Made by a program: the position numbers and the translations under genes. This document shows, piece by piece, positions 48,793 through 59,228 of a stretch of 64,000 nt of DNA (within the stretch, counting starts at the first letter, position 1; each line of letters starts with the position of its first letter). Source of the DNA: Pseudoalteromonas sp. H105 (GTDB lineage: Bacteria > Pseudomonadota > Gammaproteobacteria > Enterobacterales > Alteromonadaceae); NCBI RefSeq assembly GCF_001469215.1, contig NZ_LOFH01000009.1:62001-126000 (forward strand). Direction: 5' to 3'. The notes under the pieces are model-generated. The model had not been told where the DNA came from and did no database searches. It worked only from the letters and a program-made list of their open reading frames with translations.

Positions 48793-49287
48793 TTATAACG
48801 CCCTTACTTTTATGCCTAATTCACTTGAATAGCCCATTGAGCGTGAGGTGATCTGTAATTGTTCGTTGACGATATAGTAGGTTGGAAAGGCGCTTATTTT
48901 GTAATCACTTTGAGTGTGATTATTACCTAACACAATAGGCATGGTTAAGTTTAGGTCTGTAACAAAATTAGTGACTTCTTGTGGGTTTTTGTAATCAAGA
49001 GCAATGCCAATCGCATTAATGCTAGAGCCTTTCAGTGCAGATTCTAAGTTGGGCATACTGTATCGGCAAATAGTACACCATGGGGCAAAGAAATAAATGA
49101 CAGTGTTTTTTCCTCCTAGCATTGCTACATTGATTCGTTGCTCGCTGTCATCAAGCAAGGGTAAATTAAAATAGGGGGCAGGGCTGTTGTCAGTCGCGAG
49201 TAAGTTACGCTGCTGGTATGCCGTAACAGCAAAAAACACTACTGAAGCGAGTATTATGTTGAAAATCAGACTTTTTAGTTTCTTCAT
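48793..49287 (-). CDS. TlpA/DsbE-like thioredoxin, membrane-anchored
   Basis: A 164-residue protein with an N-terminal anchor (about 7-23) and a periplasmic thioredoxin fold. The redox motif is FFAPWCTICRYSMPNLE (CTIC) near residue 76, with the cis-proline in ISAFPTYYIV. It resembles TlpA/ResA-type thiol-disulfide reductases, but the role (cytochrome maturation, metal centre reduction or other) cannot be told. It is upstream of the TonB-dependent receptor and may share its transcript. Confidence 0.8.
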   Translation of the reverse strand: MKKLKSLIFNIILASVVFFAVTAYQQRNLLATDNSPAPYFNLPLLDDSEQRINVAMLGGKNTVIYFFAPWCTICRYSMPNLESALKGSSINAIGIALDYKNPQEVTNFVTDLNLTMPIVLGNNHTQSDYKISAFPTYYIVNEQLQITSRSMGYSSELGIKVRAL

Positions 49288-49402
49288 ATTTGTCTCGAAG
49301 ATTTATTTAAATTTATTTTAACCTTGAAAAGTATACAGCGCATCCTAATTAATTTGAGTAGGCAACAGTCGTTTTGAAAAATAAATATTTTTTTAAAATA
49401 AT

Positions 49403-49428
49403 CTTGAAAACAATTTTGCCGTCCATAT
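49403..49428 (+). promoter_or_regulatory. Sigma-32 heat-shock promoter of the Hsp20 gene
   Basis: CTTGAAA (49403-49409), a 13-base spacer and CCATAT (49423-49428), a near-consensus sigma-32 promoter. It lies about 140 bases before the Hsp20 start, which implies a long 5' leader. Confidence 0.75.
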
Positions 49429-49565
49429 ATAGTTTAGTGAGGACGCCTGATGGGTCCCAAATTAAACAGAAGTAATTGAAATATATAGTATTAAATTAAA
49501 CTTTGTTTGTGCTTGTTCGACAGAAAAGCACATGCAAAATATCGCTTAAATATGAGGATATTATT

Positions 49566-50012
49566 ATGCGTACAGTAGATTTATCACCACTTTACCGTTC
49601 ATTCATCGGTTTCGATCATTTAGCATCATTAATGGATGCAGCGGCTCGCACTGACAAGCAGCCAAGTTTCCCTCCATACAATATAGAAGCACTCGATAAA
49701 GATAAATACCGTATCACTATGGCTGTAGCCGGTTTTAGTGACAATGAGCTGACCATAGAATCAGAAAACAACACATTAAAAGTAGCCGGTATTAAAGCCG
49801 ATAAAAGCGAGGCTGATGAGCGTAAATTTATTCATCAGGGTATTGCGCAGCGTAACTTTGAGCGCAAATTTCAACTAGGCGACCATGTTAAAGTATTGGG
49901 TGCAGATTTAGCAAATGGCTTATTGAGTATTGATTTACAACGTGAAATACCAGAAGCATTAAAACCACGTAAAATAGAAATTGGCAGTGGTAATTTGCTA
50001 CAAGGTAAATAA
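49566..50012 (+). CDS. ibpA: Small heat-shock protein (Hsp20/IbpA family)
   Basis: IbpA-type proteins hold unfolding proteins in aggregates for later refolding by DnaK and ClpB. The start is ATG 49566, with TGAGGA upstream. The 148-residue protein begins MRTVDLSPLYRSFIGFDHL, the IbpA signature, and contains the alpha-crystallin domain (about 35-125, PPYNIEALDKDKYRITMAVAG cut here as PPYNIEAL and YRITMAVAGF), with FERKFQLGDHVKV and LANGLLSIDL. A sigma-32 promoter precedes it and a terminator follows. Single copy here, so IbpA is used rather than IbpB. Confidence 0.93.
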   Translation: MRTVDLSPLYRSFIGFDHLASLMDAAARTDKQPSFPPYNIEALDKDKYRITMAVAGFSDNELTIESENNTLKVAGIKADKSEADERKFIHQGIAQRNFERKFQLGDHVKVLGADLANGLLSIDLQREIPEALKPRKIEIGSGNLLQGK

Positions 50013-50052
50013 CTAACTTTTAAACTACATTTCCCTGATTAGTGTTACTTTG

Positions 50053-50078
50053 GCCGCCTTATTTAAGGCGGCATTTTT
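50053..50078. terminator. Terminator between ibpA and photolyase gene
   Basis: An 8-bp perfect stem GCCGCCTT/AAGGCGGC with ATTT loop and T-rich tail; convergent genes on both sides. Confidence 0.82.
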
Positions 50079-50111
50079 ATTACCAGCCAAGATGATGACA
50101 AACGAATAGGT

Positions 50112-51665
50112 TTAAAGAATTTCAATATTATCCAAACACCATTGAGCTCTATTTAGAATGGCTTGGCGTTGAAGTGGTTCTTGTTTTTGCCAATTTCTAT
50201 ATACCATACCAATACGTGGGTTTCGAGAAAGTCGTTCTTCATGTTTATCCATAAAGTGCCAATATAAACTGTTGAATGGGCACGCTGAATCCTCAGTCTT
50301 TTCTTTAACGTTATAATGGCACGTTTTGCAGTAGTCGCTCATTTTATTAATGTAATTACCACTGGCTGCATATGGCTTAGTTGCAATCAGCCCTCCATCG
50401 GCAAATTGACTCATTCCCCTTGTGTTGGGCATTTCTACCCACTCTATGGCATCGATATAAATACCTAAATACCAACTATCAACCTCTGCAGGGTCCATTG
50501 CAGTTAGTAAGCAAAAATTACCTGTTATCATTAAGCGTTGAATATGATGCGCGTATGCCGTGTCTAAGCTTTGGTTAATAGCATGCTTCATACAATTCAT
50601 TTTGGTTTTCCCCTGCCAAAAATACTTAGGCAAAGAGCGACTGGCATTTAGCTCGTTTTTAACTGCGTAGTCGGGCATATTTTGCCAGTAAATACCGCGT
50701 ACATATTCACGCCAGCCGAGAATTTGCCTAATAAACCCTTCAACTTGTGCAAGGTTTATCTCATCTGGACGAGCATCAAATGCTTCAAGGACTTGGCTGA
50801 TGACTTGCATTGGATGAAGCATTTTTGTGTTTAACGCAAATGAGATGCGGCTATGATACAAACTCCATTGTTCAGTACTATTACAGGTCATCGAATCTTG
50901 AAATTGGCCAAAAAGAGGGAGTAAGTGAGCACAGAAATAATCGAGTAATTGCTTTGCTTGATTACGGCTTGTTGGCCAAAGTAACGTGTCTGAGCAGTGA
51001 CCAAATGTACTTACTTTATGGTGTTTGATGCGCGTAGCAATAGCTTGAACATCGTTTTGGAAAATTTTAGCTTGAGGTATTTTTTGTAAATCTGCTTTTT
51101 TGAGTTTGTTACGATTATCTTGATCGAAATTCCATTGGCCACCTTGTGGCGATTCACCCTGCATCAAGATATCAAAACGCTTTCGCATCATGCGGTAGAA
51201 AAATTCCATTTTGACATGTTTATCTTTTTTAAAGTGTTTATCAATATCTTCAAAGGGTAATAAAAAATGCTCAGTATCAAATCCTGTAACCTTAAATGCA
51301 CAGCCTTTTTTAAGGTTATCCATTTGTTGTTGTAGGCGGTATTCGTCAGGGAACTGGTACTCGATGTTAGTGCAATCATAATGTTGTGCTAATCGCGCTA
51401 ACAGGCAGTTAAGTGTTTTGTCATTTTTGGTATCGTCCAAAGTGAGATGTAGCACGTTTAACCTTGCACTTTTTAACGCGTTTGCAAAATTCCCCATGGC
51501 ACTAAAAAAAGCAATTACTTTTTGGATATGGTGCTTTACATAGTCTGTTTCTTGTTTTAATTCCGCTATAACATAAAGAACATCGTCTTGTTGGTGCTCT
51601 TTATACCAACTATGATTAGGGTTAAGTTGATCCCCAAAAATAAACCTAAGAGTTTTGTATTTCAT
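50112..51665 (-). CDS. Iron-sulfur bacterial photolyase (FeS-BCP, PhrB/CryB type)
   Basis: A 517-residue member of the cryptochrome/photolyase superfamily, annotated in databases as deoxyribodipyrimidine photolyase-related. The start at ATG 51665 gives MKYKTLRFIFGDQLNPNHSW, the usual N-terminus. Four cysteines (358, 446, 449, 462) have exactly the spacing (88, 3, 13) of the [4Fe-4S] ligands of Agrobacterium PhrB (350, 438, 441, 454). The FAD-binding C-terminal half carries ILGWREYVRGIYW, HHIQRLMITGNFCLLTAMDP and WVEMPNTRGMSQFADGG. PhrB repairs 6-4 photoproducts using light, so that activity is likely, but a photoreceptor role is possible. Start choice is by family alignment; the ribosome binding site is weak. 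Confidence 0.88.
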   Translation of the reverse strand: MKYKTLRFIFGDQLNPNHSWYKEHQQDDVLYVIAELKQETDYVKHHIQKVIAFFSAMGNFANALKSARLNVLHLTLDDTKNDKTLNCLLARLAQHYDCTNIEYQFPDEYRLQQQMDNLKKGCAFKVTGFDTEHFLLPFEDIDKHFKKDKHVKMEFFYRMMRKRFDILMQGESPQGGQWNFDQDNRNKLKKADLQKIPQAKIFQNDVQAIATRIKHHKVSTFGHCSDTLLWPTSRNQAKQLLDYFCAHLLPLFGQFQDSMTCNSTEQWSLYHSRISFALNTKMLHPMQVISQVLEAFDARPDEINLAQVEGFIRQILGWREYVRGIYWQNMPDYAVKNELNASRSLPKYFWQGKTKMNCMKHAINQSLDTAYAHHIQRLMITGNFCLLTAMDPAEVDSWYLGIYIDAIEWVEMPNTRGMSQFADGGLIATKPYAASGNYINKMSDYCKTCHYNVKEKTEDSACPFNSLYWHFMDKHEERLSRNPRIGMVYRNWQKQEPLQRQAILNRAQWCLDNIEIL

Positions 51666-51822
51666 AAAATAAGCCAAATAAATATATAGTACATGCGGTA
51701 ATAAACAATACAGACCATACGAACTCATAGTGTGCAGGGATCGATTTGTCCATAACATTAAAAAGCTAAAAACGTGTTGTTACAGCACTATAATACAAAG
51801 CTAGGTGCTATTAGGCTTATTT

Positions 51823-52293
51823 TTAGAACTGATTTATTTGTTGCTTATTAATGAAATCATTGAGATGTACGATGTTGCTAGTATTGAATAAATAACCTGT
51901 GACAATGCTTCTAAATATACTTATTGCTTGTTGCCAAACGTTTTCAAGTTTAGGGGAATAACAGCCTTTTAAGTGAATCTTTAAAGTCGCTAAGAATGAG
52001 TTACATAGAATGTCCGTGTCTTCATAACTCATGCCCATGTTACTTAAATTATTAGCATAGTGTTTTATAAAAGGTGTCACTGTTCTAAGGTCATCAAGGT
52101 GCATAACAATGCGTTCAAGTACACAGTAAAGAATATACGTTTTTTCATTGATTTTACTACTAGACAGACAAAGCATATCGAGAGACTCTCGTTTTACATG
52201 CATTTGAAACGTATATGAAAAGCAGTGAAAGTTTGGTTTAATAATAGTAAGACTATTGAGTAGTAGCTGTTTTTCGAACGTATTGATTCCCAT
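51823..52293 (-). CDS. Putative divergent globin-like protein
   Basis: A 156-residue protein from ATG 52293, with GGGGGTGG upstream. The pattern of the C-terminal two thirds, IVMHLDDLRTVTPFIKHYAN then SYEDTDILCNSFLATLKIHL and LENVWQQAISIFRSIV, resembles helices E to H of single-domain and flavohaemoglobin-type globins. At the place where these globins have the proximal histidine (five residues before the GM-SYED junction) there is Leu83; the nearest histidine is His78, so haem binding is doubtful or uses a shifted ligand. It is divergent from metY and lies upstream of the photolyase gene on the same strand. The assignment rests on visual pattern matching. Confidence 0.5.
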   Translation of the reverse strand: MGINTFEKQLLLNSLTIIKPNFHCFSYTFQMHVKRESLDMLCLSSSKINEKTYILYCVLERIVMHLDDLRTVTPFIKHYANNLSNMGMSYEDTDILCNSFLATLKIHLKGCYSPKLENVWQQAISIFRSIVTGYLFNTSNIVHLNDFINKQQINQF

Positions 52294-52581
52294 AACCACC
52301 CCCGAGAAAGTATCTATCGTATTTCCTTAACTATAGACAATATAAACTATCATGGGTAAGTAACTAACAACTTACATTTGGGGGGGCGTGCACAAATTTC
52401 CCAGTTTAAGTTTTTTATTTATTGCCACCGGCTACGTGTAAAAGTGACTGTGAGATGACTCTTGAATATCCTACAAGGGATAAAATGAAAAATGTGAACC
52501 TTGCCTTTGACTACTAATTTATAACATTAACCAAACATAAAATTTGCATTTTCACAGTGTTATTCTTTATCGGTTTATTGG

Positions 52582-52610
52582 TTGCTAATTATGCCAAGAG
52601 CCTTTATAAT
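52582..52610 (+). promoter_or_regulatory. Sigma-70 promoter of metY
   Basis: TTGCTA, a 17-base spacer and TATAAT, followed by a GC-containing discriminator, 63 bases before the initiator tRNA gene. No other feature was seen in 52294-52581. Confidence 0.75.
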
Positions 52611-52673
52611 AGCCGCATTGTTTAGCTTGGTGTGATACAGCTAAATAGTTACTTAGCAATAAGTAACAGTTGG

Positions 52674-52750
<77 letters not shown>

Positions 52751-52852
52751 ATCTAAGTTGGATTAAGAATAGTAAGCAACTCGCATTTGCTAGTGCTTTA
52801 CATTCTAAAGCCAACATATAGATGGTGGCTAAGTCTACTGTTTGTATGAAGT

Positions 52853-53060
52853 CGCGCATTCTATGTAATGCGCGTTTTGCGTTTAAGCTATTGAGTTTAT
52901 TTAGGTGGCATAGCTACCCGCAGCCAAGCTTGGCCCATGGCCACACAGTTTTATGCTTTAGGTGTGACGCCCCGCTTGGTTCGGGGCGTTGTTGTATCTG
53001 CACCACTTGGTTTGTACCAAGAAATAAACGAAGTATTTTAGGGCTATAAGCCCTTTTTTT
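52853..53060 (+). promoter_or_regulatory. metY-rimP leader with three terminator-like hairpins
   Basis: Three hairpins lie in the 329-base gap between metY and rimP: CGCGCATT/AATGCGCG then TTTT (52853-52877); ACGCCCCG/CGGGGCGT (52967-52989); and AGGGCT/AGCCCT then seven T (53040-53060), the last ending 20 bases before the rimP start. In E. coli the same gap holds terminators through which NusA controls its own operon. Transcriptional attenuation is therefore likely. Confidence 0.6.
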
Positions 53061-53079
53061 GTTTGTATGGAGGATTTTC

Positions 53080-53535
53080 GTGACAAAACTTGAGCAAGAT
53101 TTACTAACCATGCTTTCACCGTCCGTTGAGATGTTAGGCTTTGAACTACATGGTCTTGAGTTTGTGCAAGCTGGTCGCCATTCTACGCTGAGGGTCTATA
53201 TTGATCATGAAGCGGGGATTTCGGTAGATAACTGTGCTGACGCGAGTCGTCAAATAAGTGCAATTTTAGATGTCGAAGACCCAATTACAAATGAATATGA
53301 TTTGGAAGTATCGTCTCCTGGTGTTGATCGTCCATTATTCAAACAAGATCACTACGAGAAGGCGCAAGGAGAGGAAGTACGCGTGCGTACTAAGCTTCCA
53401 CAAGATGGTCGTCGTAATTTTAAAGGCGATTTAGTATCAGTTAGCAGTGATATGATCACACTATCTAGTGATGGTGCTGAACATATGATCATGCTTAGCA
53501 ACATTGAACGTGCGAACATAATCGCAAAGTTTTAG
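53080..53535 (+). CDS. rimP: Ribosome maturation factor RimP
   Basis: RimP assists maturation of the 30S subunit. The start is GTG 53080, with a strong GGAGG seven bases upstream; the seven preceding in-frame codons overlap the terminator-like hairpin and do not match the family. The 151-residue protein has the [20 protein letters not shown] and [12 protein letters not shown] motifs. First gene of the rimP-nusA-infB operon. Confidence 0.95.
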   Translation: MTKLEQDLLTMLSPSVEMLGFELHGLEFVQAGRHSTLRVYIDHEAGISVDNCADASRQISAILDVEDPITNEYDLEVSSPGVDRPLFKQDHYEKAQGEEVRVRTKLPQDGRRNFKGDLVSVSSDMITLSSDGAEHMIMLSNIERANIIAKF

Positions 53536-53573
53536 TTCGAGTGCGAAGGAATAGGGCAAGCGAGGCATTACCC

Positions 53574-55073
53574 ATGGCAAAAGAGATATTATTGGTTGCT
53601 GAAGCCGTTTCCAATGAGAAAGCGGTACCAAAAGAAAAGATTTTTGAAGCGCTAGAGTTCGCATTAGCGACGGCGACAAAGAAAAAGCACACAGGCGAAA
53701 TTGAAGTACGTGTAGCTATTGACCGTAAAACCGGTAATTACGATACGTTCCGTCGTTGGCAAATTGCACAAGTACTTGAAGATGGCTCTTTAGAGAACCC
53801 ATACAGCGAGATTACGCTTGAAGCAGCACAAGTTGAAGACGAAAATTTACAACTTGGTGATTTTGTTGAAGAGCAAATAGAGTCAATTAAATTTGACCGT
53901 ATAACAACGCAAATGGCGAAACAAGTTATCGTACAAAAAGTACGTGAAGCTGAACGTGCACTTGTTGTTGATGCATACAAAGATCAGCAAGGCGAACTTG
54001 TAACAGGTGTTGTTAAAAAAGCAACACGTGATGCAATCGTGCTTGATTTAGGAAATAACGCTGAAGCGGTAATTTACCGCGACGACATGCTTCCTCGTGA
54101 AAACTTCCGTCCAGGTGACCGTATTCGTGGTCTTCTTTACGAAGTTAAGCCTGAAGCGCGTGGTGCACAGTTATTCGTAACGCGTTCTAAGCCTGAAATG
54201 CTGATGGAATTATTCCGCATTGAGGTGCCAGAAATCGGTGAAGAGATGATTGAATTACGTGCTGCAGCTCGTGATCCGGGTTCTCGTGCTAAAATTGCGG
54301 TTAAGTCTAACGACAAACGTATCGACCCAGTTGGTGCGTGTGTAGGTATGCGTGGCGCACGTGTTCAAGCGGTCTCTACTGAATTAGGTGGTGAGCGTGT
54401 TGATATCGTTCTTTATGATGACAACCCAGCACAATTTGTTATCAATGCGATGTCACCTGCAGAAGTTGCATCTATTGTAATGGATGAAGATACGCATTCA
54501 ATGGATATCGCTGTTGAAGCAGATAACCTAGCCCAAGCGATCGGTCGTAATGGTCAAAACGTACGTCTTGCTAGCCAACTAACAGGTTGGGAACTTAACG
54601 TGATGACTGTTGAAGAGATGCGTCAGAAGAACGAGGCTGAATCAGATAAGTTAATCAACTTGTTCACTGAGAACCTTGACATTGACGATGATTTCGCAAC
54701 GTTATTAATTAATGAAGGCTTCTCTACACTTGAAGAAGTAGCTTACGTACCTGCATCTGAATTCTTAGAAATTGATGGTTTAGATGAAGATACTGTTGAT
54801 GTACTGCGCTCACGTGCGAAAGATGCGTTAACAACCAAAGCATTAAAAACTGAAGAAAGCCTTGAGGGTGCGGAGCCTGCTGAAGACTTATTAGGACTTG
54901 AAGGGTTAGAGCGTCATCTTGCATTTGTAATGGCAAGTAAAGGTGTAGTAACGCTTGAAGATTTAGCTGAGCAGGGTATCGATGAACTAGTTGATATCAC
55001 TGAGCTTTCACCTGAACAAGCAGGTGAGCTGATTATGGCTGCGCGTAACATTTGTTGGTTCGCAGACGAGTAA
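53574..55073 (+). CDS. nusA: Transcription termination/antitermination protein NusA
   Basis: NusA modulates RNA polymerase pausing, termination and antitermination. The start ATG 53574 (GAGG upstream) gives [17 protein letters not shown], matching the family; an upstream start at 53541 would add 11 unrelated residues. Domains: N-terminal RNAP-binding domain (1-130), S1 (about 135-200), two KH domains (about 205-345, with [20 protein letters not shown] and [12 protein letters not shown]), and two acidic C-terminal repeats (AR1, AR2) with helix-hairpin-helix character. 499 residues. Confidence 0.97.
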   Translation: MAKEILLVAEAVSNEKAVPKEKIFEALEFALATATKKKHTGEIEVRVAIDRKTGNYDTFRRWQIAQVLEDGSLENPYSEITLEAAQVEDENLQLGDFVEEQIESIKFDRITTQMAKQVIVQKVREAERALVVDAYKDQQGELVTGVVKKATRDAIVLDLGNNAEAVIYRDDMLPRENFRPGDRIRGLLYEVKPEARGAQLFVTRSKPEMLMELFRIEVPEIGEEMIELRAAARDPGSRAKIAVKSNDKRIDPVGACVGMRGARVQAVSTELGGERVDIVLYDDNPAQFVINAMSPAEVASIVMDEDTHSMDIAVEADNLAQAIGRNGQNVRLASQLTGWELNVMTVEEMRQKNEAESDKLINLFTENLDIDDDFATLLINEGFSTLEEVAYVPASEFLEIDGLDEDTVDVLRSRAKDALTTKALKTEESLEGAEPAEDLLGLEGLERHLAFVMASKGVVTLEDLAEQGIDELVDITELSPEQAGELIMAARNICWFADE

Positions 55074-55098
55074 TTTATTAACGGAGGTATTAGACACT

Positions 55099-57756
55099 AT
55101 GGCAGAAGTAAATGTTGAAAAACTAGCCGGGGATATTGGTACAACTGTTGATAAATTGCTACAGCAGTTTTCACAAGCCGGTATAGAGAAGAAAGCGGGT
55201 GAGAATGTAACTGAAGCAGAAAAAGCACAGTTACTAGATCATTTGAGCAAGTCACATGGTGGCACGGGCTCTGAAGGTCCGGCTCGCATGACATTGCAAC
55301 GTAAGAGCAAAAGCACATTAAGTGTGACCGGCTCTACGGGTCAGGCAAAGTCAGTGCAAGTAGAAGTACGCAAAACACGTACTTATGTTAAGAAAAGCGC
55401 CATTGAGCAAGAGCAAGAGCAAGCACGTATCGCCGCTGAAGAAGCTGCGCGCCGTGAAGCTGAGCAAAAAGCTGCTCAAGAAGCTGCTGAGCTTAAAGCG
55501 AAACAAGATGCAGAGCGTAAAGCCAAAGAAGAGGCTGATCGTAAAGCAAAAGAAGAAGCTAAACGTAAAGCAGATGCTGAACGTGTAGCAAAACAGAAGC
55601 AGATGACCCCAGAGCAAAGTGCTAAGTCTGAGAAAGATCGCATCGAAGCTGAGCGTCTGCAAAAAGAAGCAGAAGAGGCCGCATTGAGAAAAGCTGAAGA
55701 AGAAGCTAAACGTCAAGCAGAAGAAGCAAGAAAGCTAGCTGAAGAGAATTCAGCACGCTGGAAGAAAGAAGAAGAAGAACGTAAGAAACGCGAAGAAACA
55801 GCGGATCACCATCTTACGACTTCTACCTATGCACGTGAAGCAGAAGATGTTGCTGATGCGCGTGATGAGCAAGGTTCGCGCCGTGCTAAGAAAAAGAAAA
55901 AGGCTCCAGCAAAAGATAAATTTGCTGCAGCTAAAGGCCGTAAAGGCAAGCTAAAAGCACCAACGTCATTACAACATGGTTTCCAAAAACCAACGGCTGA
56001 TGTTAAAAATGAAGTGCGTATTAGCGAAACAATTACAGTCGCTGAGCTTGCATCGCGCATGGCAGTTAAAGGCGCTGAAGTTGTTAAAACGATGATGAAA
56101 ATGGGTGACATGGTTACTATCAACCAAGTTATTGACCAAGAAACTGCACAGCTTGTAGCAGAAGAAATGGGCCATAAAGTTATCATCGTTAAAGAAAATG
56201 AATTAGAGCAAACAGTACTAAATGACCGTCATGAAGATGGTAAGTCTGAGCCGCGCGCGCCAGTAGTAACTGTAATGGGTCACGTTGACCATGGTAAAAC
56301 ATCAACGCTTGATTACATTCGTTCAGCGAAAGTGGCATCAGGCGAAGCCGGCGGTATCACGCAGCACATCGGTGCTTACCATGTTGAAACTAACGGCAAC
56401 ATGATCACTTTCCTAGATACTCCAGGACACGCCGCGTTTACATCAATGCGTGCACGTGGTGCTAAAGCGACTGATATCGTAATCCTAGTGGTTGCAGCAG
56501 ATGATGGTGTAATGCCACAAACCAAAGAAGCGGTACAGCATGCTCGCGCAGCTGGCGTTCCTTTAATTATCGCTGTAAACAAAATGGATAAAGAAGGCGC
56601 GGATCCAGATCGCGTTAAGAACGAACTAGCACAGCTAGACGTTATCCCAGAAGATTGGGGCGGCGATACACAGTACGTTCATATCTCAGCTAAAACTGGT
56701 TTAGGTATTGATGACTTGTTAGAAGCGGTTCTTATGCAATCAGAGCTTCTAGAGTTATCTGCACCAAGCGAAGGCATGGCTGCCGGTGTTGTAATCGAAT
56801 CGCGTCTTGATAAAGGCCGTGGTCCAGTTGCATCTATCCTTGTTCAGTCAGGTACGCTTAACCAAGGTGATATCGTACTATGTGGCCTTGAATACGGCCG
56901 TGTTCGTGCAATGAAAGACGAAAATGGTAAAGATATTCGCTCTGCGGGTCCATCAATTCCAGTAGAGATTTTAGGTCTTTCTGGTATCCCAGCGGCAGGT
57001 GATGAAGCGACTGTTGTTAAAGATGAGCGTAAAGCGCGTGAAGTAGCTCTTTATCGTCAAGGTAAATTCCGTGATGTTAAATTGGCTCGTCAGCAAAAAG
57101 CGAAACTTGAAAACATGTTTACTAACATGGCTGAAGGCGATGTATCAGAAGTTAACGTGGTACTTAAAGCAGACGTTCAAGGTTCAATTGAAGCAATTTC
57201 AGATTCACTAACTAAGCTTTCTACTGATGAAGTAAAAGTGAAGATTGTCGGTTCTGGCGTAGGTGGTATCACTGAAACTGATGCAACACTTGCTGCAGCA
57301 TCAAACGCAATCGTAGTTGGCTTTAACGTTCGTGCGGATGCATCAGCGCGTAAAGTGATTGATACTGAAAACTTAGACCTTCGTTATTACAGCGTAATCT
57401 ACGCCTTAATCGAAGAAGTTAAGCAAGCGATGTCTGGTATGCTTGCGCCTGAGTTTAAGCAAGAGATCATCGGTCTTGCTGAAGTACGTGACGTATTTAA
57501 GTCTCCAAAAATTGGCGCAATTGCTGGTTGTATGGTTACTGAAGGTACTATTAAGCGTAGCGCACCAATCCGTGTATTACGTGAAAACGTGGTTATTTAC
57601 GAAGGTGAACTTGAGTCACTTCGTCGCTTTAAAGACGACGTTCAAGATGTTCGTAATGGCATGGAATGTGGTATCGGCGTTAAGAACTACAATGACGTTC
57701 GCGTTGGTGACCAAATCGAAGTATTCGAAACAGTTGAAGTACAACGTTCACTTTAA
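55099..57756 (+). CDS. infB: Translation initiation factor IF-2
   Basis: IF-2 is the GTPase that brings initiator tRNA to the 30S subunit. The 885-residue protein has the IF2 N-terminal domains ([20 protein letters not shown] at the start and [20 protein letters not shown] near residue 310), a long Lys/Glu/Ala-rich helical linker (about 110-270), then the G domain with [10 protein letters not shown] near residue 392, DTPGHAAF, and NKMDK, followed by domains II-IV. In-frame internal starts giving shorter isoforms, as in E. coli, are possible but not resolved. The start follows GGAGG. Confidence 0.97.
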   Translation: MAEVNVEKLAGDIGTTVDKLLQQFSQAGIEKKAGENVTEAEKAQLLDHLSKSHGGTGSEGPARMTLQRKSKSTLSVTGSTGQAKSVQVEVRKTRTYVKKSAIEQEQEQARIAAEEAARREAEQKAAQEAAELKAKQDAERKAKEEADRKAKEEAKRKADAERVAKQKQMTPEQSAKSEKDRIEAERLQKEAEEAALRKAEEEAKRQAEEARKLAEENSARWKKEEEERKKREETADHHLTTSTYAREAEDVADARDEQGSRRAKKKKKAPAKDKFAAAKGRKGKLKAPTSLQHGFQKPTADVKNEVRISETITVAELASRMAVKGAEVVKTMMKMGDMVTINQVIDQETAQLVAEEMGHKVIIVKENELEQTVLNDRHEDGKSEPRAPVVTVMGHVDHGKTSTLDYIRSAKVASGEAGGITQHIGAYHVETNGNMITFLDTPGHAAFTSMRARGAKATDIVILVVAADDGVMPQTKEAVQHARAAGVPLIIAVNKMDKEGADPDRVKNELAQLDVIPEDWGGDTQYVHISAKTGLGIDDLLEAVLMQSELLELSAPSEGMAAGVVIESRLDKGRGPVASILVQSGTLNQGDIVLCGLEYGRVRAMKDENGKDIRSAGPSIPVEILGLSGIPAAGDEATVVKDERKAREVALYRQGKFRDVKLARQQKAKLENMFTNMAEGDVSEVNVVLKADVQGSIEAISDSLTKLSTDEVKVKIVGSGVGGITETDATLAAASNAIVVGFNVRADASARKVIDTENLDLRYYSVIYALIEEVKQAMSGMLAPEFKQEIIGLAEVRDVFKSPKIGAIAGCMVTEGTIKRSAPIRVLRENVVIYEGELESLRRFKDDVQDVRNGMECGIGVKNYNDVRVGDQIEVFETVEVQRSL

Positions 57757-57777
57757 TTGTTAGCATATTAAGATGAT

Positions 57778-57800
57778 AAATGGGGGCTCAGCCCCCATTT
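57778..57800 (+). terminator. Hairpin after infB
   Basis: A 10-bp perfect stem AAATGGGGGC/GCCCCCATTT with a 3-base loop. It lacks a long T run, so readthrough into rbfA is likely. Confidence 0.6.
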
Positions 57801-57866
57801 GTGTATCCATTATTAAATTAACTTATTTATATTTCTCAATGAGTTATAAAATTAGAGTGAAGAGCA

Positions 57867-58271
57867 ATGAGAGAATTTTCTCGCACTGATCGTGTTGCTC
57901 AGCAAATTCAAAAAGAAATTGCTGTTATATTACAACGCGAAATTAAAGATCCACGTTTAGGCATGGTCACTGTATCAGCCGTTGAAGTATCACGTGACTT
58001 ATCTTACGCCAAAGTATTTATCACGGTATTTAATACTGAAGATGAAAACGCAGCTAAGCAAAGTGCAAAAGTACTTAACGAAGCAACAGGTTATATTCGC
58101 TCGTTATTGGGCAAGCGTATTCGTGCTCGTATTATGCCAGAGCTTAAATTTGTGGTTGATAACTCACTAATGGAAGGGATGCGCATCTCTAACCTAGTAG
58201 ATTCAGTTATCCGTGAAGATAATGCTAAACATGTAGACGAAAACGACAGCGAAGAAGGCACTAAAGACTAA
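57867..58271 (+). CDS. rbfA: 30S ribosome-binding factor RbfA
   Basis: RbfA binds the 30S subunit and is needed for 16S 5'-end maturation, particularly in cold. The 134-residue KH-fold protein shows [37 protein letters not shown] and [11 protein letters not shown]. The stop overlaps the truB start by one base (TAATG), so translation is coupled. Confidence 0.96.
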   Translation: MREFSRTDRVAQQIQKEIAVILQREIKDPRLGMVTVSAVEVSRDLSYAKVFITVFNTEDENAAKQSAKVLNEATGYIRSLLGKRIRARIMPELKFVVDNSLMEGMRISNLVDSVIREDNAKHVDENDSEEGTKD

Positions 58272-59221
58272 TGGCAAGACGCAGTAAGGGCCGTCCGATT
58301 GATGGCATTTTGTTGTTAAACAAACCACAAGGTATTTCATCGAACAGAGCCTTACAGCAGGCAAAAGGTATTTATTTTGCACAAAAAGCTGGGCATACCG
58401 GGGCACTTGACCCTTTAGCCACAGGGATGTTGCCGATTTGCTTTGGTGAAGCGACTAAGTTTACCCAATTTTTACTCGACACAGATAAAACTTACGTTGT
58501 CCGAGCAAAATTAGGTGAGCGTACCACAACATCAGATTCTGATGGAGAAGTGGTAGAAACACGTGATGTTAACGTGACAAAAGAACTGCTTGAGCAAGAA
58601 ATTGCTAAATTCTTAGGTGAGTCAGATCAATACCCGTCAATGTATTCAGCGTTAAAATATGAAGGGAAACCTTTGTATAAATATGCAAGAGAAGGCATTG
58701 AAGTGCCGCGTAAGTGCAGAAAAATCAATGTGTTTAGTTTAACGCTTGATGAGTTTGATGAAGCGAACAACGAAGTACAAATGACAGCCCATGTGTCAAA
58801 GGGCACCTATATCCGTACTATTGTTGATGACTTAGGTGAAAACCTAGGCTGTGGCGCGCATGTGATTATGTTACATCGCTCAGCGGTGGGGCATTACCCT
58901 GCGGATAAAATGGTCTCGCTTGAGCAGCTTGAAGCATTATTAGCAAAAGCCAAGGCTGAAGAACTTGCGCCTTCGAGTTATCTTGATGAGCTGCTACTGC
59001 CTATGGATACCGCACTGGTTGATTTACCGGTTGTTGAGATAACAAAAGAGCAGGGCATGTCGTTTAGTCATGGTCAAGCTGTAGTACTTGGCAAAGTCTT
59101 GCCTGAAGGAGCGATTAAAGTACTTGCTGATGGCGTTTTTATAGGCACTGGTGAGCGTAATCCTGATGGACATTTAAAGTCTAAACGCGGTTTATCTAAT
59201 CAGCAAGAAACGCCAGGCTAA
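58271..59221 (+). CDS. truB: tRNA pseudouridine(55) synthase
   Basis: TruB makes the universal pseudouridine 55 of the tRNA T loop and acts as a tRNA chaperone. The 316-residue protein has [19 protein letters not shown], the catalytic aspartate Asp47 in [24 protein letters not shown] (shown in part), [14 protein letters not shown] and [15 protein letters not shown], plus the C-terminal PUA-like domain. Coupled to rbfA. Confidence 0.96.
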   Translation: MARRSKGRPIDGILLLNKPQGISSNRALQQAKGIYFAQKAGHTGALDPLATGMLPICFGEATKFTQFLLDTDKTYVVRAKLGERTTTSDSDGEVVETRDVNVTKELLEQEIAKFLGESDQYPSMYSALKYEGKPLYKYAREGIEVPRKCRKINVFSLTLDEFDEANNEVQMTAHVSKGTYIRTIVDDLGENLGCGAHVIMLHRSAVGHYPADKMVSLEQLEALLAKAKAEELAPSSYLDELLLPMDTALVDLPVVEITKEQGMSFSHGQAVVLGKVLPEGAIKVLADGVFIGTGERNPDGHLKSKRGLSNQQETPG

Positions 59222-59228
59222 GTTTATC

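Noticed and set aside
52822-53049. 75-codon frame between metY and rimP
   Set aside because: It runs through two terminator-like hairpins and has a Cys/Arg/Trp-rich composition that does not look like a protein.
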